Shown here piece by piece: positions 37,001-47,800 of a stretch of 64,000 bases of DNA. Every line of letters starts with the position of its first letter. Within the stretch, counting starts at the first letter, position 1. Source of the DNA: Parasponia andersonii (lineage: Eukaryota > Streptophyta > Magnoliopsida > Rosales > Cannabaceae); the NCBI GenBank assembly GCA_002914805.1, contig JXTB01000397.1, positions 180,835 through 244,834 on the forward strand, in the 5' to 3' direction. Under the pieces are notes generated by a model, which saw only the letters and a program-made list of their open reading frames with translations, did not search any database and was not told the DNA's origin. Made by a program: the position numbers and the translations under genes.

Positions 37001-40000
37001 GACACTATCGACTGATTTTTCAAATGAAAATTTGCTGTTTCATGTGGTTTGTGCTAACTACATTGTTTATTCGAATATGGCAGCCTTTTTTTTCTGCTCC
37101 AAATTATAACATGCGCTGCTTCATATATTTGAATTACAGTTCATAACCACACAACATTTATTGCAAACTGCAGGGACACAGAGCTGAGCTATATGCTGCT
37201 CGTGTTGCAAAATGCTTAACTGCTCTGGAAGGACGTGAAAAAGTTAATGTTGATGACCTGAAGAAAGCTGTTAAGTATTCTTTCTTATGGTTTTCTTTTC
37301 ATAATATTTTTGTATTTGGAAGCACACGTCTTCATTTTCCAGACAAATACTTATTGTGTATGCTTCCCAGTAAGACTAGTAATATCTTGTTGATACTACT
37401 AAATTTGTAATAGTTTGCGATGAATGAAATAATTGATTGTATAGTTGAGTTGTTATTTGTCATGGTCTGCTTGATTTCACAGGACCTTATAGCTGCACAA
37501 TTTTCATTCTGACACATTTCATGCTACAGGTAGAACTTGTTATTCTCCCACGTTCAGCCGTCAATGAAAATCCACCAGACCAGCAAAATCAACCGCCTCC
37601 ACCACCACCTCCTCCACAAAATCAAGAGTCTGGAGAAGAACAGAATCAGGAGGAAGATCAAGAGGTTTGTTAATATTGATCAAATATTCAAATTTAACAT
37701 ATGAAAGTTTCCAAAGGACGTCCTTTTCTCTGAAGCAACTATAAACTAGTCAAATATATTTTTCCATTTCCTCAGTTTGTTTCCCCATCTTTTATACCCT
37801 TTAAGATTTTAAAGGACGTACAGATTTGCCTATGATACAAAATTTCACTGTTTAACCAGGATGAAGAGGATGACAATGATGAAGAGAATGAACAGCAGGA
37901 TCAAATACCTGAAGAATTCATATTTGATGCAGATGGAGGTTTGGTCGATGAGAAACTTCTTTTCTTTGCTCAACAAGCTCAGAGGCGCCGTGGGAAAGCT
38001 GGAAGAGCGAAGAATGTTATATTTTCAGAAGATAGGGGGCGATACATTAAGCCAATGCTCCCAAAGGTTAGTACTTCCCCTCCTCTTTGCTATTTTCTTT
38101 GTTCTAGATCCTGCCTGCAAAGAGAGAATACATCTACCTTTTCTCAACCTATCTCCACACACCGACTCTCCTCCATCTATTTTGCTTTTACCTTTGTTCT
38201 AGTCATATCATGAAACCCAAAATCTCCTTCTATTAACTGTCATTTTCTTTTCCTGATCAGCTTTCCTAAATTTCCTCTTATAATTAGTGAATTTGACTTT
38301 CTCCTCTGAAGGGAATATGCAACTCTCTTTCAAGATTCTCAGAGGCTTAATTTTACGTGAACCATTATTGTGTCATTTACTATATTCCAGGTTCTCTAAT
38401 CGAGCTTTATCTTCAACAGGGCCCTGTAAAGAGATTAGCTGTTGATGCTACCCTTAGAGCAGCTGCACCATATCAGAAGTTGCGGAGGGAGAAGGACACT
38501 CAGAAAATTAGGAAAGTTTTTGTGGAAAAAACTGACATGAGGGCAAAGAGAATGGCACGAAAAGCGGGAGCACTGGTATAAAAATTTTATTAAGCATGGT
38601 TTTGTTTTTGTTTTTGTTTTTTTGAATAAACCATGGTTTTGTTACTTGCAGTTGTTTCTTTTCAAAACAAAATGGAAAAAAAAAAAAAAAAATTCACATA
38701 TATCATAACCTCTAAGTTTGTCTTTCCTCTAGGCCCAACGTTAATAGGATTTATCTTTAATTCAACCAAAACACTGGCTACATCTTATGAAGTAACGAAA
38801 GCATATTGGTTGAAAAAGTTCCCATGCAGGTGCTTGAAATTTCTTATATGTTCTAACATTTACTTCATTGCATTGACAGGTAATATTTGTAGTTGATGCA
38901 AGTGGCAGTATGGCCTTGAACAGGATGCAAAATGCTAAAGGTGCCGCCCTAAAGTTACTGGCAGAGAGTTATACAAGCAGGGATCAGGTGACTTAAAACA
39001 AATACATTTCTAATACATTTCTAACTTTTAAGGTCTCATAAACTGATGCCTGTCTGTTCCAATGTCATGCATAATTAGCAGTTTAGCACCTCTAAAACCT
39101 GATTTTAGTTTCAAATTTATGGCTTTAAAGGACTTCTCATAAATTTTGCTTGTTTTGAAATAGAAACAATCTGTATTCTTGGTGAAAGTTGACTTTACCA
39201 ATGAGAAACCATATTGCAAGTCATTATTCCATTGAATTGCTTCCTTCTTAAAGCATTTTGCTTTGCATACATTGGATTGTGGTCAAGGGAAAGAATTTCT
39301 GAATTATTAATGGAAAACTAGAGCCGAGTCTCACTTTTAGGGCCTATTTTTAACTAGTTTTATCAATTGAATATTCTAAATAGTGGGAGATTGAGACAGA
39401 AAGAGAGATTGTAATGGACGGATCTATTAAGAGTAAAGTTGCTGGTTTTAGCTCAACTTACATGATCCAAGAGAAAAATATAATTTACAGGAGACCCTGG
39501 TAGTTTTCAAGAATAATAGTAAGTTCGAAAATTTCATTTGCGTTTGTGCAGTTAGATATTGAAGTCAAACATCATGTCAAATTGAATGGTAGGACATGCA
39601 AAAATTTCACTGCACCTTGAATGTTTAGACATAGTTTTACTCTGTAAACACCCAAGCTCTGTTCAGAATGGAAAGAAGAGTTATTTTTCTCCACTCTGAT
39701 TCAAATCTGTTTTCTGCATTTATAATGCTCCATCTAGAATATTTATTATATGAATTCTTTCTGTTCTTATGATAAGCAAACCAAGGATCATATTGAAATT
39801 CTCTATTTTGGTAATATATTCTCCCCCTGCAGTAATGCATCTCTTTGAATGAAATTCGAAACAGGTTTCTATTATTCCTTTCCGTGGAGACTCTGCCGAA
39901 GTTCTTCTTCCTCCTTCTAGATCTATTGCAATGGCAAGAAAACGTCTTGAGAGACTTCCGTGTGGTGGAGGTTCACCCCTTGCTCATGGTCTTACTACAG

Positions 40001-41411
40001 TATGTATATTTGCTAAATCCAAGACTAACAGCTCTTTTAAGATATTAAAAATCAAGAGAAAACAGAAAAAAAAAAATTGTTTTGAAATATTCTGTTTTTG
40101 ATAAATTTGTAATTAAGCTAGGCTTAGTATGACGAAGTAGGTTGGCTCAAGTGGTAAGAGTGCTTACTACCTAAGATGTTGATCTTAGGTCCGAGTCACA
40201 TGGGGGATAGGAGTGAAAGCCTATTATCCTTAATGGGGTAGGGTGGGAATTGAGGAGTAGTAGGTATTTTCTTTTAATTTATAATAAGTAGAGGTCATTA
40301 GTTAAGCCCTACTTTTTTTTCAAAAAGAAAGCTAATCTTAGTATACTTTAGAGTCAGCTTCTCTCTGTCCAATTTATTCTAGAATGTTGTATGGAAGTGC
40401 CTTCTTCTACATGCATAATTTTGAATTTTATTTAAGTAGCTTTACTTATGGTGCTGAAAAGCTCCCCAGTCTTAGTTTATGATCATAATTGCATCAGTGG
40501 AGGCACCCATGACTGACCATTCTGTAATTCTGAACTTAAAATCTCCTTAGGCTGTCAGGGTTGGTTTAAATGCTGAGAAGAGTGGTGATGTTGGACGCAT
40601 AATGATTGTCGTATTAACTGATGGCAGAGCAAACATATCACTAAAGAGATCCACTGACCCTGAAGCGGCAGCTGCCGCTGCCGATGCCCCAAGACCTTCA
40701 GCACAGGAGTTGAAGGTAAATGTCAGTTTAATGTGCACATGGCATTTTATGAACAGAGGTCAAAACAGCTTATTATTGCTCATCTAAAGTGATGACAGAA
40801 CATCTTTTTTGAGACCACTTAAAACTTGTGAAAACAATACATAATTTCCTTGAGAAAAGAAGGTTAATAAATGTATCAGATGTTCAAGCAGATTTCTTAT
40901 AAGTATAGTTTTTTGTAAAACCAGTTTCTCATTTGGGAGCACAAACTTCGGAAATTCCACTTCTCATGGAAATCATGCATACATGAAAGAAGACATTTTA
41001 AGGATTTGATTATGAAGCATGAAACTCCCTGTCATATTGATGTTGCATTCATTCTCTTACCATTGTTTCTCGATGAAGGATGAGATCCTCGAAGTGGCCG
41101 GTAAAATATGCAAAGCAGGGATGTCTCTCCTTGTCATCGACACAGAAAACAAGTTTGTTTCAACTGGATTTGCCAAGGAGATTGCTAGAGTAGCTCAAGG
41201 TTTCTTTTTAATTTGTATCACCCAGTTCTTCATTCTGAGGAGATTCCTATACCACTTCATATAAAAGGTTTTGGGCGGAAAAAGCAAAACTAAACAAAAA
41301 CCTAATTTTAAGCTTCTTTCTGCAGGAAAATATTATTACTTGCCAAATGCCTCAGATGCTGTTATCTCGACCACGACGAAGGACGCTTTATCAGCCCTGA
41401 AAAACTCATGA
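34020..41411 (+). CDS. CHLD: Magnesium-chelatase subunit ChlD, chloroplastic
   Basis: CHLD forms, with CHLI and CHLH, the Mg-chelatase that inserts Mg2+ into protoporphyrin IX in the chloroplast, the first committed step of chlorophyll synthesis. Fifteen exons join in frame to 763 aa: 34020-34304, 34525-34703, 35288-35372, 35445-35761, 35844-35967, 36355-36447, 37174-37269, 37530-37664, 37860-38066, 38420-38575, 38880-38987, 39865-39999, 40551-40715, 41079-41199 and 41326-41411. Residues 1-55 are Ser-rich like a transit peptide. The AAA+ part has a degenerate P-loop GRRGTAKT (118-125) and [11 protein letters not shown] (223-233). A poly-Pro and acidic linker spans about 407-455. The C-terminal integrin-I domain has the MIDAS DASGS (565-569) and LTDGRAN near 664. 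Length matches the family (about 760 aa). The exon 7 donor is GTTAAG, chosen because it alone keeps frame (KKA then VEL). All other introns are GT-AG. It appears intact. Confidence 0.96.
34925..35145. mobile_element. MITE in CHLD intron 2
   Basis: The left end reads GGGTATGTTTATTAATCCGT and the reverse complement of the right end reads GGTAATGTTTACTAAACCAT. Inverted similarity extends about 26 bases with few mismatches (both continue AATGAA). The element is 221 bp, has no coding capacity and lies well away from the splice sites. The target duplication is unclear, so the superfamily is not assigned. Confidence 0.65.
40131..40328 (+). mobile_element. tRNA-derived SINE in CHLD intron 12
   Basis: An internal pol III promoter is visible: TTGGCTCAAGTGGTAAGAG (box A) and GGTCCGAGTCACATGG (box B). 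The 3' tail ends in T and A runs. The element is flanked by AAGCTAGGCTTAGTAT (40115-40130) and AAGCTAATCTTAGTAT (40329-40344), a 16-bp target duplication with two mismatches, which is the mark of L1-mediated SINE insertion. A diverged copy is at 17815-17985. Confidence 0.85.
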
Positions 41412-42179
41412 ATCTTTGCTATTCTTTGAAGCTGATCTGACAAGAAACGTAGCCTGAACTTGCCATCAAGCCACATTCATATTCATGCTATTGTAACCTA
41501 TCCCACATGTAAGTTTCGTATCTGAAATGAGATTCCAACTTTCTTTTGTAGCGGCTTCTAACATATATAAAACGTGCGTCTTGAGGAGTTAAAAAATCAC
41601 TGTAATCTCCAGCTATACTTGCATAGTGTTTTTTTTTTTTTGGTTTTTCAGAGAAAAAAAAAAATTGACAATGTGTTTAATATGTATTAAGACGAATTAC
41701 TCAATTCCTCCGACCATATAAGTTCATTTAAGTATTCAAGTCCTAGAACATAGTTGACCACGAACTTCCCATAAAGGAGACCAAGGCACAGCCATTATGT
41801 CTAGTATATTTCAGATATAAGCATGTTAAGAAGGTTAGTTTGGGGGGGTTCCAGAATTAAAATTGATAAGAAAAACAGTGTTAAGATGTGTTCTACTGGG
41901 ATTAATCGACGTAATAGCTGATAGGACGGTTCTTTCCCGTTGTGGTTGGAGTGGTTAAATAGTCTTGTCACTACATCGTACACGACTTTTGAAAATGATT
42001 CCGCGCCACCGAGGCCCCAGCTCAGTAGTTCTAATGGGTACTTTCCAAAGAGAATTTGTAATATAATAAGCACTTCAAGTTTTAAATCATTAAAATGTTA
42101 GTTGTATAATGATCTTAAAACAATCATTTTCAAAAGCCCTTAAAATGTTTTCTTCAAATTAAGGTTCTAACATAGCACA
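41412..42179. other. CHLD 3' flank
   Basis: It contains the CHLD 3' untranslated region and then sequence without a recognised gene. A GC-richer minus-strand stretch at 41840-42070 (GGGGCCTCGGTGGCGCGGAA) differs from its surroundings and may be a small retroelement remnant. The 90-codon frame there matches nothing I recognise. Confidence 0.4.
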
Positions 42180-42645
42180 TATCTTAGACCAAAAAAAAAA
42201 TCATCAATATCCAACTTCAAATAATAGCAAAAATATCTCTAAATATATTTCTTTTTCTCTCAAAAAAGAAAACATTAAGATCCAAATTGAAATAATAACA
42301 AAATCATCTCTAAGTACCTCTCTTTTCTCGTAAAAAAAAAAAAAAAGGATCAAGATCTAAGTTTGAGCAAAATAATCTCTAGGTACCTTTCTTTTCTCTT
42401 CCAAAAAAAAAAAAAAAAAACAAATAATCAAGTTCCAACTTTTGAACAATAGCAAAATCATATCTATGTATGTTTTTTTTCTCTTAAAAAAAAGGATCCA
42501 ATTTTGAATAATAGCAAAATGATCTCTACATATTTTATTTTCTTCAAAAAAATAAAAAACAAAACAAAACAAAACATTAAGATCTAATTTTAAATACTAG
42601 CAAATCATCTCTAACTAAATTTCTTTCTGTAAAAAAAATTAACTA
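42180..42645. repeat. Minisatellite of about 75-bp units, six degenerate copies
   Basis: A unit of the form (A)n, ATCAAGATCCAA, TTTGAATAATAGCAAAATCA, TCTCTAAGTA, then CTTTTCTCTT recurs about six times, at roughly 42190, 42264, 42347, 42420, 42490 and 42575, with length varying mainly in the A-tract. Open frames across it are produced by the repeat and are not genes. Confidence 0.75.
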
Positions 42646-43407
42646 ACTAAGTTCATTTTTCTATCTATGATTTTTGGGTTATTTAGAATTTTAAGAAGGG
42701 TTTTTCCTCACTTAACCAATAAATCTACAAGCAAAATAAGTATAAACAAAAAAGAATAAAAGAATAAAAGTTGATATATATATGAAATACCTTTTAGTTC
42801 TTCTGGTGGAGGGCGCCAAAAAGCTGCAAAGTTCAAGTTTAAAGAAGTAGCAAGAACGTTAAAACAGAGGCAGAAAAATGGTTATAGTCCTAGCCTATTT
42901 TGACCCAAGCTCCATATAAATTTATTTTATCACTTTCAAGACTCTTCAATTGGGCCCGGACACCGAACATGGGACAAGGACTAAATAGCCCAATCCTTAG
43001 TCCCTAGTGTAATCCAGTGCCCCAAATAGGCCGAAAAGGGCTTGTTTTATACATTCTTATGTAGAGCCTCGTAATTGTTGACAAAGGGATTAATGACTGG
43101 TCAGCTTTTGATTTGAGATGAGATATTTTACGATTAAAAAAGAAGATTTATTAGCAAGTGACATCTACAATTCCTTAAATTCGCTCTCTCTTTGGCTTAT
43201 GAATCAATCACATTTTCATTGATTTGTATATTGCTCGATTTGATATACTCTGAACTTAGAAGTAATACTTGTTCCCCCAATGCCATGGAATTGCTCTAAA
43301 AATGCCATCTTTCTTATGAAAATTGTTTCGTTTTCACTCTATGTCTAGAATTTAGAAATAACTTAATAAATCACCCAATCAATAACCCATCTAATCCACT
43401 AATCCAC

Positions 43408-43815
43408 TATGTTTGGTAAGAAGGAAAATAGAGAGAGGAATGAAGAAATTCGAGGCAAAAATAGAGGGAAACAAAAAGAATTTAGATTGTTTGGTAAGAG
43501 AGAAAACAGGAGATAAAATAGGTAGTAAAAAAATGATGACCCACACAAATATTTCTCTCCCAAAAATGAAGTAAAAAGGGAGACGAAAATTTATTTACTA
43601 ATCTATGAAAATAAACTTACTAAAATAACTTTGTGCACTAATTTTAAAATTTCAATAAAGAGAGTAAAATAATGATTTCAAAATAAAGTCGTTTTCTTTT
43701 TTTACTACATACCAAATAACAATAGAGTAAAGATACTTTCATTTTCATCCTATATATTTTTTATCCTTCCTAATTTTTCTTTCTCTATTATTTTATTTCT
43801 CCAATACCAAACATA
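43408..43815. mobile_element. hAT-like MITE upstream of the TITAN9-like gene
   Basis: TATGTTTGGTA at 43408-43418 and TACCAAACATA at 43805-43815 form a perfect 11-bp terminal inverted repeat. Imperfect inverted similarity continues inward (AGAGAGA on the left, TCTCTATTATTTTATTTCTC on the right). A second left-end-like copy (TTGTTTGGTAAGAGAG) occurs near 43489, suggesting internal duplication. It is non-coding. Confidence 0.6.
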
Positions 43816-43967
43816 ATAACCAATTATGTGAGGTTGATTTGCACTTTTCATAGGAAAATCGATGCAAACCACTCTGCAACTATCTCATTGGAACATTATA
43901 CAACATATTTTTTTCTCATAATCTCTATTCATCTAAACTTTTGTTTTTGTTTGTGTTCTTTTTTTAA

Positions 43968-44455
43968 GGGTTAATGGCACAAATGGTCCTTCAACTATCT
44001 AATTTTGGACAATTTGATCCTCAAAATTTTAATTGTAGCAATTAAGCCTGTAAGTTTTTCGATTAGTAGCAATTTAATTCTTAGACTACCTAAATTGTAA
44101 TTTGACGTTATTTATTTATTACCAAAAATATATATGAAGAGCATGTAGTGATATCTGAAAGTGCATTTAAAAAGAAAATCAGAAATTTTAAGCATAAAAA
44201 TGAATCATTGTAAAAAATATTTCTCTAAATTTATAGCTTAAAGAATGTTTTCTCTCAAAATCCTTTTGNTATTACAATGTACTTCTTACGTATGTATTTT
44301 TGTAAAAGATTTAACAATAAATTATAATTTAGACAATTACATAATCAAATTACTTAAAATTAAAAAATTTAGAAACTTAATTACTATAATTAAAATTTCG
44401 AGACCTAGATTAAAACAAATTTGGATAATTTAGGGACCATTCGTGGCATTAGCCC
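43968..44455. mobile_element. Mutator-like foldback element with inverted arms of about 140 bp
   Basis: The left arm begins GGGTTAATGGCACAAATGGT and the reverse complement of the right end begins GGGCTAATGCCACGAATGGT. Similarity continues for roughly 140 bases (for example TCAAAATTTTAATTGTAGCA against TCGAAATTTTAATTATAGTA). Long terminal inverted repeats around a short loop are typical of MULE-type foldback elements. The loop contains the single N of the window (44269). No 9-bp target duplication was seen. Confidence 0.65.
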
Positions 44456-44709
44456 AATTCGCACACTTGCATGTTGAGTAGGACTCATTATTTTATTTTT
44501 TTCTTGACGGAGTTCGGGTTGGCTGAAACGTTCTAAAACTGACATCGGTGCATACCTGACGAAAATGTGAAAAAAATATTTAAAAAATAAAAATGGTTAA
44601 GGCATAAAACGACGACGTCACTCAAGTTAGCAGTAGAGAGGTCCGTCCACTCCGCGGCCTCACTAAACCGGTGTCTCTCTCTCAAGACTCGAAAGAACTT
44701 GGGCAGTTC

Positions 44710-44713
<4 letters not shown>

Positions 44714-44749
<36 letters not shown>
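44714..44749. repeat. CT microsatellite in the leader of the TITAN9-like gene
   Basis: An uninterrupted (TC)18-type run lies about 90-125 bases upstream of the first ATG, within the likely 5' untranslated leader. CT-rich leaders also precede the CHLD, E2-C and right-edge genes here. Confidence 0.8.
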
Positions 44750-44751
<2 letters not shown>

Positions 44752-44837
44752 GGATTTTCAAACTCTCACTTTTCCCGCTTCTTCTCTTCTCTTCTCCTCT
44801 TCTCTTCTCTCCTCTTCTCTCCACTGTCATTATTCCC

Positions 44838-47800
44838 ATGGAGGCTGAGCCAGCACCCAACGTACGCCCCTTCTATCTATTCTTCCCAATTTCTCTCTCC
44901 GTTTTCTAGCCACCCAAACAGGAGGGCCAATGACTTTCCAACTTGTCCCTTCTAGGGTTTTTTTGGGGCTTTTTCTCTACTAATTATAGTCAATCGAATT
45001 GGTCGTTTCTTAGCAATTGGAAGGTTTTTTTCTTTTTTTGTTATTTTAATTTATTTTTTGTGGGTTCGCAGATGGAGGCTCTCTACTCGAAGCTTTTCGA
45101 TAAGTACAACAAAATCAAGGTTTGTCTCCTCGTTTATGTTTCTTTACTATCTGGGTGATTTCTTACTTAATTTCTTGTTACTTTGAGTTCTTCTGCTAAT
45201 GTTTAATCACTGGGATACCAAGATTTTTGCATTTTAATTATACTTTTCTAGTTTTATTCATTTTATTGAAGGGTAATTTATGATTTTGTATAATGCATTT
45301 GAATATCTTGGTAAGCTTGCTCCTGCAGTTTGGGTGTTTACAGCTTTATAATTTCGGATTTGATAAAGGGGTTTTAATTATTACCCTAGAAGGTGGAAAT
45401 TTTGGTACAATGTTGTTCACTCGTAAGTCGTTAGTAACCCCTTCTGAATTTTGTTCTCCTGTTAACTTGGCCCTAAACCTTTGTTTTTCAAAAAACGTTT
45501 CTTTCTAAATTATGGGTTTGAATAATGTATATTTCAACCATTCTCGCTATTCGGTTACTACAAATAATTGTATTTTTGTGTTGCATATGAAATGTGTACA
45601 TCATACAGGTGAGTTGTGAATTTATTATTATTGAAATAAGTTACACAAGTTGGCTTAAAGGAAAAGTAAGGGAAAAATGATAAATAAGAGAATTAGACAA
45701 GCAGTAAGCTTTCAATGATATCTTTGGTCACTTTTCAGTAAATTATGTTCATAAGAAGGTCCATTTTGTTGTATACTTTTAAATTTAGGGATTTATTTCA
45801 GACTTAAATATTGAAGAGCGATAATTCAGGTCAAATTCCATGAGGTAGTTTTTAAAAGTCATACTTTAACATGGTAGCCTATGTAAAATGCTTAAACTTT
45901 CTTTGAATCTAAACCTTGGTTTTGGCTCCGTCCAGACAAAAAAGTTGACTGAATTGGATGAGCTCACTAAAGATCAAGAAGCAAAATTTGTGAATTATGT
46001 ATCTGGTATGTATTCTTTTTACTTTATTTTCCCTTTACTTGAAATCAGACTATTATTATTTACTTCTTCTTCAGATCTCTCATGGTACAGAAGGTCCTTG
46101 TGGAAAGCAATTGTTTATTCCTGAAGTTCTTTTCACGTAACTGTGGTTTCGGCAGTGTCTCTCGGTTTTTCTTGAGATCTTACTGGATTAGTCTTAGCTT
46201 GCTATCAGAAATGTGAAAAAACACTGGTTTGAGCAAGAATTAGATCTAGAATCTGTCAAAGAACTGAGTCTGCAAATTAGCTAATCTTGGATAATGTTTC
46301 ATTTTGGATGACCTGATTTCTTCCAGTTATTCAATAGTGGGCTAATAATCCACTGACACAATACTCTTCAAAACTGTGACATATGTAGAGGCCAGTAAAA
46401 ATTTGATAGGCATGTATTTTGATATTGTTATTTGGTAGACGCATACATGGATATGGGTTTGTGTTTTGAATATTTGATGGCTAATACACACTCCAATGTG
46501 ATTTATAGTTGAGTTCGTTTCGCTGTTTTGACATAAAAACAGCTAGCCTTAATTTTTATAGCTTCTCTCTAAGAAAAAACATTTTTTGTTGTTTATTCTT
46601 AATTTTGCAGCTGCAGAGGAGTTAATAGAACACTTGAAAAGTGAAAATGAGAGACTGCAATCTCAACTTAATGACCTGAGAAGTGAAGTTGCCTCTATTA
46701 GGCATGCAACCCTAATTTCAACTGGTTTCCTTTTTATTTTCCCCTTGATATGATCCAAACATAACTTACCGTATTTCAAGTTTGGAATCTTAAAATTTAA
46801 ACATTTGTTGCATTGGTTGCAGGGTTTCCAAGGATGAACAGTGTGCTGAGTATCAGAAACTCTGGATGGAAGAGAGCCAGAAGAGTAAGGAATTCTGGTT
46901 TTTATGAATTATTGTTGGTTAATAATTCTTTAATTCTACATCCTTTAGATTTTCAGTTAAATCCCAGAATATGGTGTCCTCAATGACAACTATAAAAAGA
47001 CAGATTAACGAGATTATATTACTGAAAGTAGGCAACTCAGTTATAAAAACGTGTGTTTGTTCCCATGCTTGTAGTTTAAATATCTCGTTCTAAAGGAAAA
47101 AAGATCTATATGGGGAAAAAAATGGTTAAATTATTGTCTATTTATTGTTAGCTCTATGGTGACTAATCAGTATTTTGTGTGGAGTTTGTTTGTTCTTTTT
47201 TTTTTTTTTTCCATTATAGTTATACGACATTTCATAAAAACATAGTGGCATGTTTTGTCATTATAGTTATATGACTAAAATAAAAATATAGTGGCAGTCC
47301 ATACTCTTTTTCCACTCTCCCAAAAATGATCTCTCTTTTTTTTTCAGCATTTTAAATGTGAATGGCATTTCTAAGATTTTGTTTTTTTTTTTTTTCTGGA
47401 TTTGTTAAATATTTAGATTCAGAAAAATATTTCTGCATTTATATAAACACATAATGTATCATACTTCACATTCAAAATTGAGACACAACTCTTTTCTAGG
47501 GAACAATTTAAGAATAGTTAAACTTCGATTGGTTCGGTTGGTTTTTCCCTGGAAAGACTTGGGCTTTGTTTGGAACTTGGATTTTTGAAGAGAAAAAATT
47601 GTGAGGGAAAAGTCAAGAAAAAAGGAACAGGAAAATATTTTCCTAAAATTTTATAGAACTTTATTTTGAAAATTTTTTCTTTCCTAATTAATTTGTCAAC
47701 ATTTTATACACTAAAAATGACATTAAATCTAACTTTTGCATTCCCTATTAAAATTTTCAACTGTTTTTTATTTGAATCCAAACAAGAGAAAATAAAGTCC

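Noticed and set aside
40131..40328. Possible functional tRNA gene, because of box A and box B.
   Set aside because: No cloverleaf or acceptor stem can be formed, and the unit is 198 bp with 16-bp target duplications. It is a SINE.
41801..42073. 90-codon minus-strand frame in the CHLD 3' flank.
   Set aside because: No homology recognised. The composition suggests a small retroelement remnant rather than a gene.
42180..42645. Repeated units looked at first like a CRISPR-type array.
   Set aside because: Units vary in length and sequence, there are no unique spacers and no cas genes, and the DNA is plant nuclear. It is a minisatellite.
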